A stretch of 64,000 nucleotides of DNA from Methanolobus tindarius DSM 2278 (GTDB lineage: Archaea > Halobacteriota > Methanosarcinia > Methanosarcinales > Methanosarcinaceae): assembly GCF_000504205.1 (NCBI RefSeq), contig NZ_AZAJ01000001.1, positions 718,879 to 782,878 on the forward strand, read 5' to 3'. The notes beneath the pieces were generated by a model, which was not told where the DNA came from, made no database searches, and saw only the letters and a list, made by a program, of their open reading frames with translations. A program made the position numbers and the translations under genes. Positions 37,583-46,531 of this stretch are shown here, piece after piece; the first letter of the stretch is position 1, and each line of letters begins with the position of its first letter.

Positions 37583-38269
37583 ATGAAAAACAATTTAAAA
37601 AACATAGCTTTGATGTTAATTGCTGCAATAATGCTGGCAGGAACAGTATCTGCTGCTCCTTCCATAACTGTTACAGAAGGAACAACTACTCTGGACATAT
37701 GGACATATGGAAACCATAATTCCATAACCAGTGGATTTGAATCATATTTCGGCAGCTCAATTGTAGGAAGTACATGGACAGATGCTGATGGCAGACTTGC
37801 AGTGATCAGTGAAAATGGCTACATGAGCATTGTAACCGAAAATCCATCTAGCAATTTCTGTATTACATTCGCAAGTGACAATAATGATGGTTTTGCAAGA
37901 GTCCTAATTGATGGAGAAATGGTCTGGCAGGGAGATACCTGGGCAGACGTGGACCTTGCACAGGACATAAATCAGCAGAAGATCAGGTCACTCATGATCA
38001 CAGGTCTTGAATACGAAACACATTCTATTATCATCAAAAATGTCAATGTAGAGCAGGAACAACAGCAACTGAAACAAAAGAGAATCGGATTATTCTGCGC
38101 AGCTCCTGAAACTGCACCATCAAATGCGCATGATGGTCATGTGACTATCTATGAATATGGTTACAATTTCCCTGAAACCGAAGAAATTCCGGAGTTCCCG
38201 ACTATTGCAGCACCTATTGCAGCAATTATAGGAATTGCTTTCATCTTCATTAAAAGGAAAGAAGAATAA
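37583..38269 (+). CDS. Secreted PEF-CTERM protein
   Basis: 228 aa. A signal peptide spans residues 1-25 (MKNNLKNIALMLIAAIMLAG...SA). The mature part has no familiar enzyme motif; it contains beta-rich DIWTYGNHNSITSGFESYFG and SNFCITFASDNNDGFARVLIDGEMVWQGDTWADVDL. The tail PEFPTIAAPIAAIIGIAFIF plus KRKEE is a PEF-CTERM sorting signal, recognised by archaeosortase, which removes the tail and attaches the protein to the cell surface. No archaeosortase gene is nearby. GGTGG precedes the ATG. Confidence 0.85.
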   Translation: MKNNLKNIALMLIAAIMLAGTVSAAPSITVTEGTTTLDIWTYGNHNSITSGFESYFGSSIVGSTWTDADGRLAVISENGYMSIVTENPSSNFCITFASDNNDGFARVLIDGEMVWQGDTWADVDLAQDINQQKIRSLMITGLEYETHSIIIKNVNVEQEQQQLKQKRIGLFCAAPETAPSNAHDGHVTIYEYGYNFPETEEIPEFPTIAAPIAAIIGIAFIFIKRKEE

Positions 38270-38295
38270 TCGGAAACAATAAACAGACAAAAATG

Positions 38296-38325
38296 AATGA
38301 AGCCTTAAAGCTTCATTTCTTTTTT
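38296..38325 (+). terminator. 8-bp hairpin with T-tract after the PEF-CTERM gene
   Basis: AATGAAGC / GCTTCATT around a 6-nt loop, then TCTTTTTT. It is 26 nt after the stop codon. Confidence 0.75.
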
Positions 38326-38349
38326 AATTTTGAAAATTTAAAAATTATA

Positions 38350-38586
38350 TTATGAAGAATATTCCTGCACCATTATCTTTGTGGCCATTCCCATGCCCAA
38401 TGCATAATCACAGCCGTTAACGGATACAATAAGAGAACCATTTACACCTTTTTTAACTTTAAGCAGAGTATTCTCAATAAAGCCCATTGATCTTAGGCGA
38501 TTGATGAGACATTTACCTGCATTGATAGAAATAATCTTACTATCTTTACCTTCAGGCATCATAGCAAGTGGTATTATTGGAGCCAT
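38350..38586 (-). CDS. feoA: FeoA-domain protein
   Basis: 78 aa, a complete stand-alone FeoA SH3-like domain: MAPIIPLAMMPEGKDSKIISINAG, RLRSMGFIENTLLKVKKGVNGSLIVSVNGCDYALGMGMATKIMV. FeoA assists the ferrous iron transporter FeoB or acts as the metal-binding part of DtxR-type regulators. No feoB is adjacent. GAGGT precedes the ATG. A TTAGG/CCTAA inverted repeat upstream suggests iron control. Confidence 0.9.
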   Translation of the reverse strand: MAPIIPLAMMPEGKDSKIISINAGKCLINRLRSMGFIENTLLKVKKGVNGSLIVSVNGCDYALGMGMATKIMVQEYSS

Positions 38587-38648
38587 TTTTTACCTCATTA
38601 GTTTTTTAGAATATGATTGAGGAATATGATTTTAGATTCCCTCGTAAA

Positions 38649-38664
38649 ATTAGGCATTCCTAAT
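38649..38664 (-). promoter_or_regulatory. ATTAGG-CATT-CCTAAT inverted repeat upstream of feoA
   Basis: Perfect 6-bp inverted repeat, 63-78 bp upstream of the feoA ATG. It is just downstream of a minus-strand TATA-like ACACTATATTGC (about 38679-38690), so it covers the expected start site. TTAGG and CCTAA half-sites recall those of DtxR-family iron regulators. Confidence 0.5.
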
Positions 38665-38796
38665 CTTACTTGATACTGCAATATAGTGTATAATAGTATA
38701 TATAATTTCCCGGATTCGAACAAAAATTGCCTTTTGAACAATCTAACTTGATTTTCAACACAAATGATTTAAGTCTTAATTTGAATCCATACACCA

Positions 38797-40011
38797 ATGT
38801 CCACGGAACTTAAGGAATACAAAATACCCGAACTTATAATGGGTGTTAGAAACTTTGCAGCCCTCAAGGCATGCCAGCAACACGCAGATGCAGTTTACTT
38901 TTCCCTGGACAAACTGAGTCTCAGATCCCGGGCACAGGAGATTACTACTGAAAAACTTGCGTCTTTTATCGATGAAATACATACACATGGGCTTAAAGGA
39001 TATATGGCGGTGAACTCTGTAATATATCCAGATAATCTCACCGAGCTTGATGAAGTGCTTGAATGTGCAGCTTCTGCTGAAGTAGATGCTGTTATTGCAT
39101 GGGATCCTGCCACCATAACAAAAGCAGCGGAAAAAGATCTTCGCATACACATATCAACTCAGGCAAATGTCTCAAACCAGGTAACAGCAGAGTTTTACAG
39201 GTCACTCGGAGCCAGCCGAGTGGTTCTTGCAAGAGAACTTAGCCTTGAACAAATTGCTGAATTAAAAAAAGATACAAAAATGGAACTTGAAGCATTTGTC
39301 CATGGCGCAATGTGTCAGGCAATCTCAGGCAGATGCTATCTTTCAGCATATCTTCTTGGAAAATCAGGAAACTGCGGAGAATGCAGCCAGCCATGCAGGT
39401 GGGAATGGTCCCTTCATTCTGATAATGGAGCAATAGTTGATATTGAAGGAAAATACCTGATGAGTGCAAAAGATCTTTGCATGATCGAGTATATACCCGA
39501 ACTTGTAAAAGCAGGAATTGACTCATTCAAGGTTGAAGGTAGATTACGCAATCCCGGATATACTGCAACTGTATCTGAATCTTATCGAAAAGCCATAGAT
39601 CTGTTTAAAGAAGGTAATTTCACCAGGGACAAAGTACTCCCACTCAAAGAGAAAATGGCACTTGAATACAACAGAGGATTTTCAACCGGATTCTATTTCG
39701 GATATCCAGGACCAGACGGCCTGGCATTTGATTTTGACATGAATGCATCCCCTGTTAAGCGCGAAGCTGTTGGAATAGTCACAAACTATTATCCTAAGCA
39801 GTCTGCTGCTGCAGTTAAACTTCTTGAACAGGGACTGGAGTATGGAGAAACAATAGTCATTGAAGGTAGTACTACTTATCTGGAACAGGAAGTGACATCA
39901 ATTGTTCTGGAAGGCAAAAACGTTGATTCGGTGGAAAGAGGAAACGAGATAGGACTTGCTGTAGAAGATATTGTTCGCAAAAATGATCGTCTTTTCAAGG
40001 TCAGAAAATGA
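38797..40011 (+). CDS. U32-family protein (TrhP/YegQ-like)
   Basis: 404 aa. The peptidase U32 family is now linked to RNA or cofactor modification; TrhP hydroxylates tRNA wobble uridine using prephenate. Visible signature: FVHGAMCQAISGRCYLSAYL followed by GNCGECSQPCRWEW, giving a cluster of four to five Cys that may hold Fe-S. The substrate barrel contains DSFKVEGRLRNPGYTA. The C-terminal domain (about 320-404) is a small beta barrel. No archaeal function is proven. The start has a weak ribosome site; a TATA element lies near 38696-38706. Confidence 0.85.
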   Translation: MSTELKEYKIPELIMGVRNFAALKACQQHADAVYFSLDKLSLRSRAQEITTEKLASFIDEIHTHGLKGYMAVNSVIYPDNLTELDEVLECAASAEVDAVIAWDPATITKAAEKDLRIHISTQANVSNQVTAEFYRSLGASRVVLARELSLEQIAELKKDTKMELEAFVHGAMCQAISGRCYLSAYLLGKSGNCGECSQPCRWEWSLHSDNGAIVDIEGKYLMSAKDLCMIEYIPELVKAGIDSFKVEGRLRNPGYTATVSESYRKAIDLFKEGNFTRDKVLPLKEKMALEYNRGFSTGFYFGYPGPDGLAFDFDMNASPVKREAVGIVTNYYPKQSAAAVKLLEQGLEYGETIVIEGSTTYLEQEVTSIVLEGKNVDSVERGNEIGLAVEDIVRKNDRLFKVRK

Positions 40012-40232
40012 TAGCACAGGTTAGCATAAGTTAGTACAATTACAACAGAACATATTATACTTTTTTTGACCCTCATTCATATATTTAGTCTATATATTTA
40101 CCGAGCAGATATATAATTCTGGTAGACAAGATTCTTATGACAGATGAAATATAGAGAAGGCCGAGCAGGAACACCTGCTTAGAAAGCAAACCTTTCAATT
40201 TCAAAGAATAATGTCTGAGGAATGATAAAATC

Positions 40233-40550
40233 ATGAATGAAAATGATTCTACAAAGAGAGAGCTTATCAATAAGGCTAAAAATTCTGTAATCAATTTCAA
40301 CGATGCTGAAGCAACAAATGTAGCAATGGAGACAATCAGGTCAGGCATTGATCCGGTTGATATCATTGAAGAAGGATTCATAGAGGGTATGAAAACAATT
40401 GGTGACGGATTTGAATCTGGAAAAATGTCACTTATGGATATACTTACAGCATCAAAAACAATGAACAAAGGAATATCACTTCTTAAACCAGCAGCAATCA
40501 GTGCCCATGAAGACAGCTGTTTCTTTGGAAACCTTATGTTGTCACTTTAA
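40233..40550 (+). pseudogene. Truncated methyltransferase corrinoid protein (cap domain only)
   Basis: 105 aa. Residues 5-95 match the helical N-terminal cap of MtmC/MtbC/MttC-type corrinoid proteins: NKAKNSVINFNDAEATNVAMETIRSGIDPVDIIEEGFIEGMKTIGDGFESGKMSLMDILTASKTMNKGISLLKP. A normal protein of about 215 aa continues into the B12-binding fold with a DxHxxG cobalt-ligand motif. Here it ends after SAHEDSCFFGNLMLSL, with no such motif. No matching methyltransferase gene is adjacent. Probably a deletion remnant; a functional cap-only protein is less likely. Confidence 0.75.
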
Positions 40551-40558
40551 ATTTAAAA

Positions 40559-40574
40559 GTATGCGAGAGCATAC
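40559..40574 (+). terminator. GTATGC-GAGA-GCATAC hairpin
   Basis: Six-bp hairpin with a GNRA-type tetraloop, 8 nt after the stop of the truncated corrinoid gene. It has only a weak T-rich tail, so termination is uncertain. Confidence 0.4.
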
Positions 40575-40689
40575 ATCCAAATTTCCGTTTTTCCCTTATT
40601 AATTATTACTATCTTCTATTCAGCCCTGAATCTAACTAATATATTAGTACCAACAATACTAATTCCTGTAAAACTTGAAGAGGAATATT

Positions 40690-41121
40690 ATGGATGAATT
40701 TATGCAGGCAGCTATTGATGAAGCTAAAAAGGGACTTGAAGAAGGAGGAATTCCTATTGGCTCTGTCCTTATGAAAGATGGAAAAATAATTGGCAGAGGT
40801 CATAATAGAAGAGTTCAACATGATGATCCTCTCGCTCATGCTGAAATTGACTGTATACGTAATGCAGGCAGGATTGGAAAATATCAGGGGACCACAATAT
40901 ATTCCACACTAATGCCATGTTATCTCTGTGCAGGAGCTATCGTTCAATTCGGCATCAAAACAGTAATCGCAGGCGAATCAAAAACATTTGATGGTGCTGC
41001 AGAGTTCATGAAAGAACATGGTGTTGAGGTTATTGACCTTGATATTGATGAATGCAAAAACATCATGGAAGAGTTCATTCACCAAAAACCAGATATCTGG
41101 TATGAGGATATTGGGAAATAA
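40690..41121 (+). CDS. Cytosine deaminase, yeast Fcy1-like CDA fold
   Basis: 143 aa Zn-dependent deaminase. Zn motifs: HAEIDCIRNAG (His and catalytic Glu) and MPCYLCAGAIVQF (two Cys). The ending EEFIHQKPDIWYEDIGK closely resembles the C-terminal helix that caps the active site in yeast cytosine deaminase, so cytosine rather than tRNA adenosine is the likely substrate. The start ATG 40690 has GAGG 6 nt upstream; an in-frame TTG at 40675 is rejected. It converges on the sensor kinase gene. Confidence 0.85.
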   Translation: MDEFMQAAIDEAKKGLEEGGIPIGSVLMKDGKIIGRGHNRRVQHDDPLAHAEIDCIRNAGRIGKYQGTTIYSTLMPCYLCAGAIVQFGIKTVIAGESKTFDGAAEFMKEHGVEVIDLDIDECKNIMEEFIHQKPDIWYEDIGK

Positions 41122-41125
41122 TTCC

Positions 41126-42958
41126 TCATGCTTTTTTTACGGTTGCCCAGAAAGAACTTCCTTTGCCGACAGGATTATCTTCCACTCCTATGCTACCACC
41201 GTGTAGTTCGACTATTCTTTTTGCAATTGCAAGACCCAGTCCCGATCCTTTTACTGCTTTTTTCTTCTCGGCAAGGCGCTGGAAACGATTAAAAATCAAA
41301 ACCTTATCCTTGTCAGGAATACCTTCACCCTTGTCAGAAACAACTACTTTCCATTCGTCCCCTAAGTCCTGCACATCAACGGTTACAACACTTTCAGAAG
41401 GACCATATTTGATTGCATTAGATATGAAATTGGTAAAAACACCGTCAATTAGAGGGTTTATTACTGCCGGATAATGACCGGAAACTTTCATATCAAGTGT
41501 GATATCCTTTGCTTCAAGTTGTGGTTTGAGTTCTTCAGAGACGTTTTTAAGAATAGAACCAATATCCATAGACTTGAATTCCAATTTTTCGGTGTCCTCA
41601 AGTTTAGCAAATTTTGCAGCAGATTCTATCATTTCAATAAGGCGGGTTACATTACTGTCTATGAGTTGAAGTTTGTGTATTTTATTCTCATCGTTTTCCT
41701 CATTCAGCAGCATGTCTGTAAAACCTTTTACAACACCTGCCGGATTTAATAGGTCATGACGAAGAATATCTGTAAACAGATCTTTAAGTTCATTTGAGGT
41801 TTTAAGCCGGGCTGCATAATCATTCAATTGTGACTCAAATTCTTTTCTTTTGGATATATCCCTTACAACCGATATCAGACCTTTATCAAGAGCAGTCAGG
41901 GATATTTCCTGATAAAAAGTACTGCCATCTTTTCTTCTGCCAATAAGCTCACCCTGCCATTTGCCTTTCTTTCTGAAGTCAGGCAAAATTGTTGATTTGA
42001 AAAGTCCTACTTCAGAAGGGTTGTAGAGCATATCCCATTTTTTACCAATTAGTTCTCTTGGATTATCATATCCAAAAATATGTGCATGAGAAGCATTGAC
42101 ATAACTATGAATTCCTTCTTCATCAATAATAGCCATACCATCTATAGAGGCTTCCATTGCATGTGTCTGCTCCCTGAGCTTTTCTTCAGCTTTTTTCCTG
42201 ATAGTAATATCCTGGCCTGAAAAGAGAACACCAGTAACCTTACCACTTTCATCAATGAGTGGTTTGGAATACCAGTTGACCATGCGCTCATCATTGTTTT
42301 TAGTTATTATTGGACATTCATAATAAATACTGTCTATTCCTGAAGTGTTCAGTGAGTTTAAAAAATGGATTTCCATCTCAGATCTGGCTGAAACAGGAAT
42401 AAACTGTTCCAGTAAATTCTTTCCAATAACCTCTGACTCTTCACAGCCTAAAATTTCAAGGCCCCTTTTGTTGATTAGAGTTATATTCTGACTACAGTCA
42501 AGTGCAAGCATCATTACAGCTGCAACGTCCAGATAATTCTGTGCCTGATCACGTTCCTGAATTACATTATCATGCAGCTTTTTAATGCGAAGAAGAGACC
42601 TTACCCTCATTTTTAGCTCAAGCCTGTCAACAGGTTTTGTCAGGAAATCATCAGCTTTTGATTCAATACCCTTTAAACGATCTTCTCTGCCAGAAAGAGC
42701 AGTAACAAGGACTACAGGAATGAATTGTGTGGTCTCAGAATTCTTGATTCTTTCACAGACCTGATAACCATTGATATCAGGCATCATGACATCAAGAAGA
42801 ACAATATCCGGCAAATCGTTAAAAATAATCTCAAGCGCCTCATGACCATTATAGGCAGAAAGAACTTCATAATCTTCAGAAAGGTAAGCCTGAAGCAACT
42901 CAACATTCATCGGTTCATCGTCTACAACTAGAACCCGGGGTTTATCTGGATATGTCAT
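41126..42958 (-). CDS. Hybrid response regulator - PAS - PAS - histidine kinase
   Basis: 610 aa, soluble. Residues 8-125 are a receiver domain (VLVVDDEPMNVELL; phospho-acceptor Asp in DIVLLDVMMPDING; Lys in ADDFLTKPVDRLELK). Two PAS domains follow (about 150-265 and 270-390, each ending in a PAC segment such as GVLFSGQDITIRKKAEEKL). Then the H-box FTDILRHDLLNPAGVVKGF and the HATPase with N-box FISNAIKYGP, VVSDKGEGIPD and GSGLGLAIAKRIVELHGG. With the receiver at the N terminus and no output domain, it is typical of methanogen signal proteins. Signal unknown; it stands alone. Confidence 0.95.
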   Translation of the reverse strand: MTYPDKPRVLVVDDEPMNVELLQAYLSEDYEVLSAYNGHEALEIIFNDLPDIVLLDVMMPDINGYQVCERIKNSETTQFIPVVLVTALSGREDRLKGIESKADDFLTKPVDRLELKMRVRSLLRIKKLHDNVIQERDQAQNYLDVAAVMMLALDCSQNITLINKRGLEILGCEESEVIGKNLLEQFIPVSARSEMEIHFLNSLNTSGIDSIYYECPIITKNNDERMVNWYSKPLIDESGKVTGVLFSGQDITIRKKAEEKLREQTHAMEASIDGMAIIDEEGIHSYVNASHAHIFGYDNPRELIGKKWDMLYNPSEVGLFKSTILPDFRKKGKWQGELIGRRKDGSTFYQEISLTALDKGLISVVRDISKRKEFESQLNDYAARLKTSNELKDLFTDILRHDLLNPAGVVKGFTDMLLNEENDENKIHKLQLIDSNVTRLIEMIESAAKFAKLEDTEKLEFKSMDIGSILKNVSEELKPQLEAKDITLDMKVSGHYPAVINPLIDGVFTNFISNAIKYGPSESVVTVDVQDLGDEWKVVVSDKGEGIPDKDKVLIFNRFQRLAEKKKAVKGSGLGLAIAKRIVELHGGSIGVEDNPVGKGSSFWATVKKA

Positions 42959-42987
42959 GATTTATTGTGTGGATAAATTAGCTTTGA

Positions 42988-43018
42988 GAACGCCGATTCT
43001 AAATAAAAATTGGCGTTC
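42988..43018 (-). promoter_or_regulatory. Inverted repeat in the sensor-kinase leader
   Basis: GAACGCC (42988-42994) / GGCGTTC (43012-43018), extended by ATT/AAT. It lies 30-60 nt upstream of the kinase ATG; a TATA-like AAGCTATAACG (minus strand) is near 43065-43075, so the hairpin would be in the leader. The rest of 42,959-43,229 is AT-rich and without a gene. Confidence 0.35.
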
Positions 43019-43229
43019 AGGTTTTGAACGATAATGCATAAGGTTGAATATTACTACTATTAATACGTTATAGCTTAACAAATTTATTTGTTGTAACCAC
43101 TAAATAACTTGTTTAAATTATTTTGTATTATTTTTCTTAAGAGTTTATCTAATACTTAAACATTGCTGAGAACGGTAGATTAGCATGAAATAAAAAGAAT
43201 GAAAGGAAATAAAAGAAAATAACTTCAAA

Positions 43230-44060
43230 TTATTTCCATATTACATCCACAGGATTTCGACCTGGAATTCTTTGAACTTCGTATTTAGGATATCCAAACA
43301 TCAATGCATGTCTGACAACGTGATCTTCCGGAAGATCGAGTTCATCAATAAGAGGTTGATAACTTGTTGCTGCAATTTTTAGAAAACCTGCCCAACAGGC
43401 ACCAAGACCAAATGCAGGAGCAGCCAGTTCAAACCATGAAAGAGATATTACAGCGTCAGTAGAGTCCATATATTCCAGATCAAGTGTATAAGCTAGAGCC
43501 AGGTGTGGTGCACCACGACATATGGGATCTTTACCATTCTCATATGCAGATATTAGAGAAGGAAGCATCATTTTCATGGGATGAGCTTCATCTGAAGATA
43601 ATACTTCTTTCATCCAGTCTATTGTCAGTGAAGTTATTTTACGGACCTTTTCAGGATCATGAATAATTAACCACTTTACAGGTTGCATATTTACACCAGA
43701 GGGAGCAAATCTGACAATGTCCAGTATACGTTCTATTTTTTCTTTGCTGACAAGTTCATCAGAATAATTCCTTACTGAGCGGCGTTTTCTCATATAAATA
43801 CCAAGTTGTTCCAGATCAATGTCCCTGTACTCCTCCAATGAAACTTCAGAATAACATCTGTTAAAAAGAGGTGATATTGCTCCTTCTGGGCAGTAAGCTT
43901 CGCAACTTCCACATTTTGCACAGGCAACACTCAATTCATCCGGCACAAAAGGAGTGTTTAGAGAAGCCTGATCTCCTTCCAGAATAATTCCAAGTGGACA
44001 TGTTACTATACATATTCCACAATCAGTGCATAACTGAGAATCAAAAGATATAGCAGTCAT
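43230..44060 (-). CDS. Ferredoxin-nitroreductase fusion
   Basis: 276 aa. Residues 1-70 carry two [4Fe-4S] motifs: CTDCGICIVTCPLG and CAKCGSCEAYCPEGA. Residues 85-276 are an FMN nitroreductase domain (RKRRSVRNYSDELVSKEKIERIL, RFAPSGVNMQPVKWLII, and GLGACWAGF near the end). Such two-domain proteins are common in methanogens and clostridia; likely a ferredoxin-linked flavin reductase of unknown substrate. The start is ATG 44060 (MTAISFDSQLC); the longer frame to 44147 would add an implausible hydrophobic leader. Confidence 0.9.
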   Translation of the reverse strand: MTAISFDSQLCTDCGICIVTCPLGIILEGDQASLNTPFVPDELSVACAKCGSCEAYCPEGAISPLFNRCYSEVSLEEYRDIDLEQLGIYMRKRRSVRNYSDELVSKEKIERILDIVRFAPSGVNMQPVKWLIIHDPEKVRKITSLTIDWMKEVLSSDEAHPMKMMLPSLISAYENGKDPICRGAPHLALAYTLDLEYMDSTDAVISLSWFELAAPAFGLGACWAGFLKIAATSYQPLIDELDLPEDHVVRHALMFGYPKYEVQRIPGRNPVDVIWK

Positions 44061-44231
44061 TTTATCAACCCACTTAATATATTGAGCATTAATGCTATAA
44101 ATATTAGTAAACCCGCTAAACCAGAATAATGTGAAATACCCTATCAAAGATAATATAAGCTTTCAGGGAATATGAACACATCAAATACGTAATTGATTAT
44201 AAGAATAACTTTTCTGATATCGGGAAATACC

Positions 44232-45014
44232 ATGGCAAGCCAGAAATTATTGGTAAAGGACGTCATTAAGAAAGCTGATGTCCTTCTTGAAGTTGTAGAT
44301 GCACGTTTTCCAGATGAGACAAGAAACAGTGAAATCGAAAAGGATATCTCACGTGCAAAAAAACCTTTTATCATTGTAATGAACAAATGTGATCTTGTCC
44401 CAAAGGAAAAACTTGAGAAAGCAAAGTCGAAAATGGGAAAAATAGCTCCCACTGTTTTTGTTTCCTCAAAAGAAAGATTTGGAACAACAATGCTTAGGCA
44501 CAAAATACTGGAAGTTGCTGACATACAGGGTCGTGATATACAGGTCGGTTGTATTGGATATCCGAATACCGGAAAGTCTTCTGTGATTAATGGTGTTGCA
44601 GGAAGAGGTAAAGCTTCAACTTCTGCAATATCAGGCCATACAAAAGGAGTACAGATAGTAAATGCAGGCTCACGTATTGTTTTTCTCGATACCCCCGGTG
44701 TGTTCCCCCTTGATGAGCATGATGAATATATACAGGGACTTCTGGGAATCAAAGATTCAACACACATCAAAGACCAAATAGGAGTGGCGCTTAAAATCAT
44801 CGAAAAGCTTGCTAAAGATGACAGGGAAGTACTGGAATCTTTCTACAATATCACATTCACTGATGAAAATTCATATGATCTGCTTGAGATGATTGGAGTT
44901 CAATGCAATTTCCTGAAGAAGAAAGGCCAAATTGATGAGAACAGAGCTGCCATCAAAATTATAAATGACTGGCAGAAAGGACTTCTCCATCAGGAAAAAA
45001 CGGACTTAGAGTGA
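44232..45014 (+). CDS. Circularly permuted GTPase, YlqF/RbgA-like
   Basis: 260 aa. The G4 motif MNKCDL (about residue 52) and G5-like VFVSSKE come before G1 GYPNTGKSSVIN (about residue 111) and G3 DTPGVF (about 155). This order marks the circularly permuted GTPases, many of which act in ribosome assembly. ATG 44232 (MASQKLLVKDVIKKADVLLEVVDARFP) is the family start; the upstream extension is dropped. The next gene is 51 bp away. Confidence 0.92.
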   Translation: MASQKLLVKDVIKKADVLLEVVDARFPDETRNSEIEKDISRAKKPFIIVMNKCDLVPKEKLEKAKSKMGKIAPTVFVSSKERFGTTMLRHKILEVADIQGRDIQVGCIGYPNTGKSSVINGVAGRGKASTSAISGHTKGVQIVNAGSRIVFLDTPGVFPLDEHDEYIQGLLGIKDSTHIKDQIGVALKIIEKLAKDDREVLESFYNITFTDENSYDLLEMIGVQCNFLKKKGQIDENRAAIKIINDWQKGLLHQEKTDLE

Positions 45015-45065
45015 AAACTCCAAAATTATAATATAGCAAAATTAATACTGGTAGATGATACTAAA

Positions 45066-45947
45066 ATGGTAGAATGGAAAAAAGACCTGGGACTTGAAGG
45101 AAGAATGTTGCTGACAATGTTCCTTCTGGCTGCAGTATATCTGGGATTCCTCGTATTTATTTCCCAGTATACATCTGCAAGCTTTATGCTCCTGTTTGTT
45201 ATGTTATTTATGGGAGCTCAATATTATTATTCTGATAAACTGGTGCTATGGTCAACCGGTGCACATGTTGTTTCCGAAGCAGAAGAACCAAAGCTCCATG
45301 AAACAATTACAAGACTTTGTGTCATTGCGGGTCTTCCAAAACCAACTGTTGCAGTTGTGAATACCTCAGTACCAAATGCCTTTGCAACCGGCAGAAGTCC
45401 TAAAAAGGCAGTGGTTGCAGTTACAACGGGACTTATGCACAAACTTGATCAGGGAGAACTGGAAGCTGTGCTTGCACACGAACTAAGTCACGTCAAGAAC
45501 AGGGATATGGCAGTTTTGACGATAGCCAGTTTCATCTCAACGCTTGCATTCTATATCGTGAGATACAGTTTTTACTTTGGAGGTTTTGGCGGAAATCGCA
45601 GAAATTCAAATGGCGGACTAATTGCCATATGGATAGTATCCATAATAGTATGGGTTTTAAGCTTCCTGCTCATCCGTGCACTTTCAAGATACAGAGAATT
45701 TGCAGCAGACAGGGGCTCTGCACTCATAACCGGTCAGCCCACACAGCTTATTTCAGCTCTTAGAAAAATCAGCGGAACAATGGCAAACGTACCAACGGAA
45801 GATCTCCGTAAAGTTGAAGGAATGAATGCATTTTTCATAATCCCTGCTGCCGTATCGGGATCAGTTATGAATATGCTGTCAACTCATCCATCCATGGAAA
45901 AAAGAATAGCTGCCCTTGAAAAGATACAGAGGGAGATAGAGTACTGA
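45066..45947 (+). CDS. htpX: Membrane metalloprotease HtpX
   Basis: 293 aa M48 protease. Two N-terminal membrane helices (MLLTMFLLAAVYLGFLVFI, SFMLLFVMLFMGAQYYY); the zinc motif AHELSHVKNRD near residue 139; two more helices around 155-205; the third zinc ligand Glu in RYREFAADRGSALITG. It degrades misfolded membrane proteins. It overlaps pspAB by one base (TGATG) and faces the pspA genes, forming an envelope-stress module. Confidence 0.95.
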   Translation: MVEWKKDLGLEGRMLLTMFLLAAVYLGFLVFISQYTSASFMLLFVMLFMGAQYYYSDKLVLWSTGAHVVSEAEEPKLHETITRLCVIAGLPKPTVAVVNTSVPNAFATGRSPKKAVVAVTTGLMHKLDQGELEAVLAHELSHVKNRDMAVLTIASFISTLAFYIVRYSFYFGGFGGNRRNSNGGLIAIWIVSIIVWVLSFLLIRALSRYREFAADRGSALITGQPTQLISALRKISGTMANVPTEDLRKVEGMNAFFIIPAAVSGSVMNMLSTHPSMEKRIAALEKIQREIEY

Positions 45948-46519
45948 TGGGTTTTCGAGACCTTTTGGGTTCCGTACTTGGGAGTAGCAGGGTACCTAAA
46001 GCAAAAACAGACAAGCTTTTTGCCATATCAACAGCAGTAATCACGCTGGAACTTAACCTGGGCCTTAAGCCATCTGCTGTTGCAGGTATTTGCTTTAAGT
46101 CCATGGACATGTCAAAGTATGCAAACACCAGAAATGAAATTCAAGAGTTACTTCAGTTCAGCACAAAAGAAACAGGAACTGATTTTAGCATTGAGAAAGA
46201 TGAATATAACTTTATGTGGGTTGTTCTCAAGGACAAGGACTTTGAGGATCTTGTGACCAACATTCACATGATTTCACAGACACTGGTTGAACAGGGATTT
46301 GGCGAACAGATACTCTGTGCAGTATATCGTTTTGAAAGTGATGGACCTGTATACTGGATATATAATTTCAAGCAGGGAAATTACTATCCATTTGCCCCAA
46401 GAGGAAAGAATAACAGGGACAATAATATGGAGTTCAGACTCAAGTCTCTGATGGAAAATGAACTTCCAATAGAAAAAGAAGTGGGGAAATGGTATCCCCT
46501 CTGGAGTATGCCAATTTAA
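45947..46519 (+). CDS. pspAB: PspA-associated protein PspAB
   Basis: 190 aa, soluble. It matches the PspAB family known from HtpX/PspA neighbourhoods: MGFRDLLGSVLGSSRVPKAKTDKLFAISTAVITLE, then a domain with FMWVVLKDKDFEDLVTNIHMISQTL and ending EKEVGKWYPLWSMPI. Biochemical role unknown. Translationally coupled to htpX and convergent with pspAA 12 bp away. Confidence 0.9.
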   Translation: MGFRDLLGSVLGSSRVPKAKTDKLFAISTAVITLELNLGLKPSAVAGICFKSMDMSKYANTRNEIQELLQFSTKETGTDFSIEKDEYNFMWVVLKDKDFEDLVTNIHMISQTLVEQGFGEQILCAVYRFESDGPVYWIYNFKQGNYYPFAPRGKNNRDNNMEFRLKSLMENELPIEKEVGKWYPLWSMPI

Positions 46520-46531
46520 GGACTAAAAATA

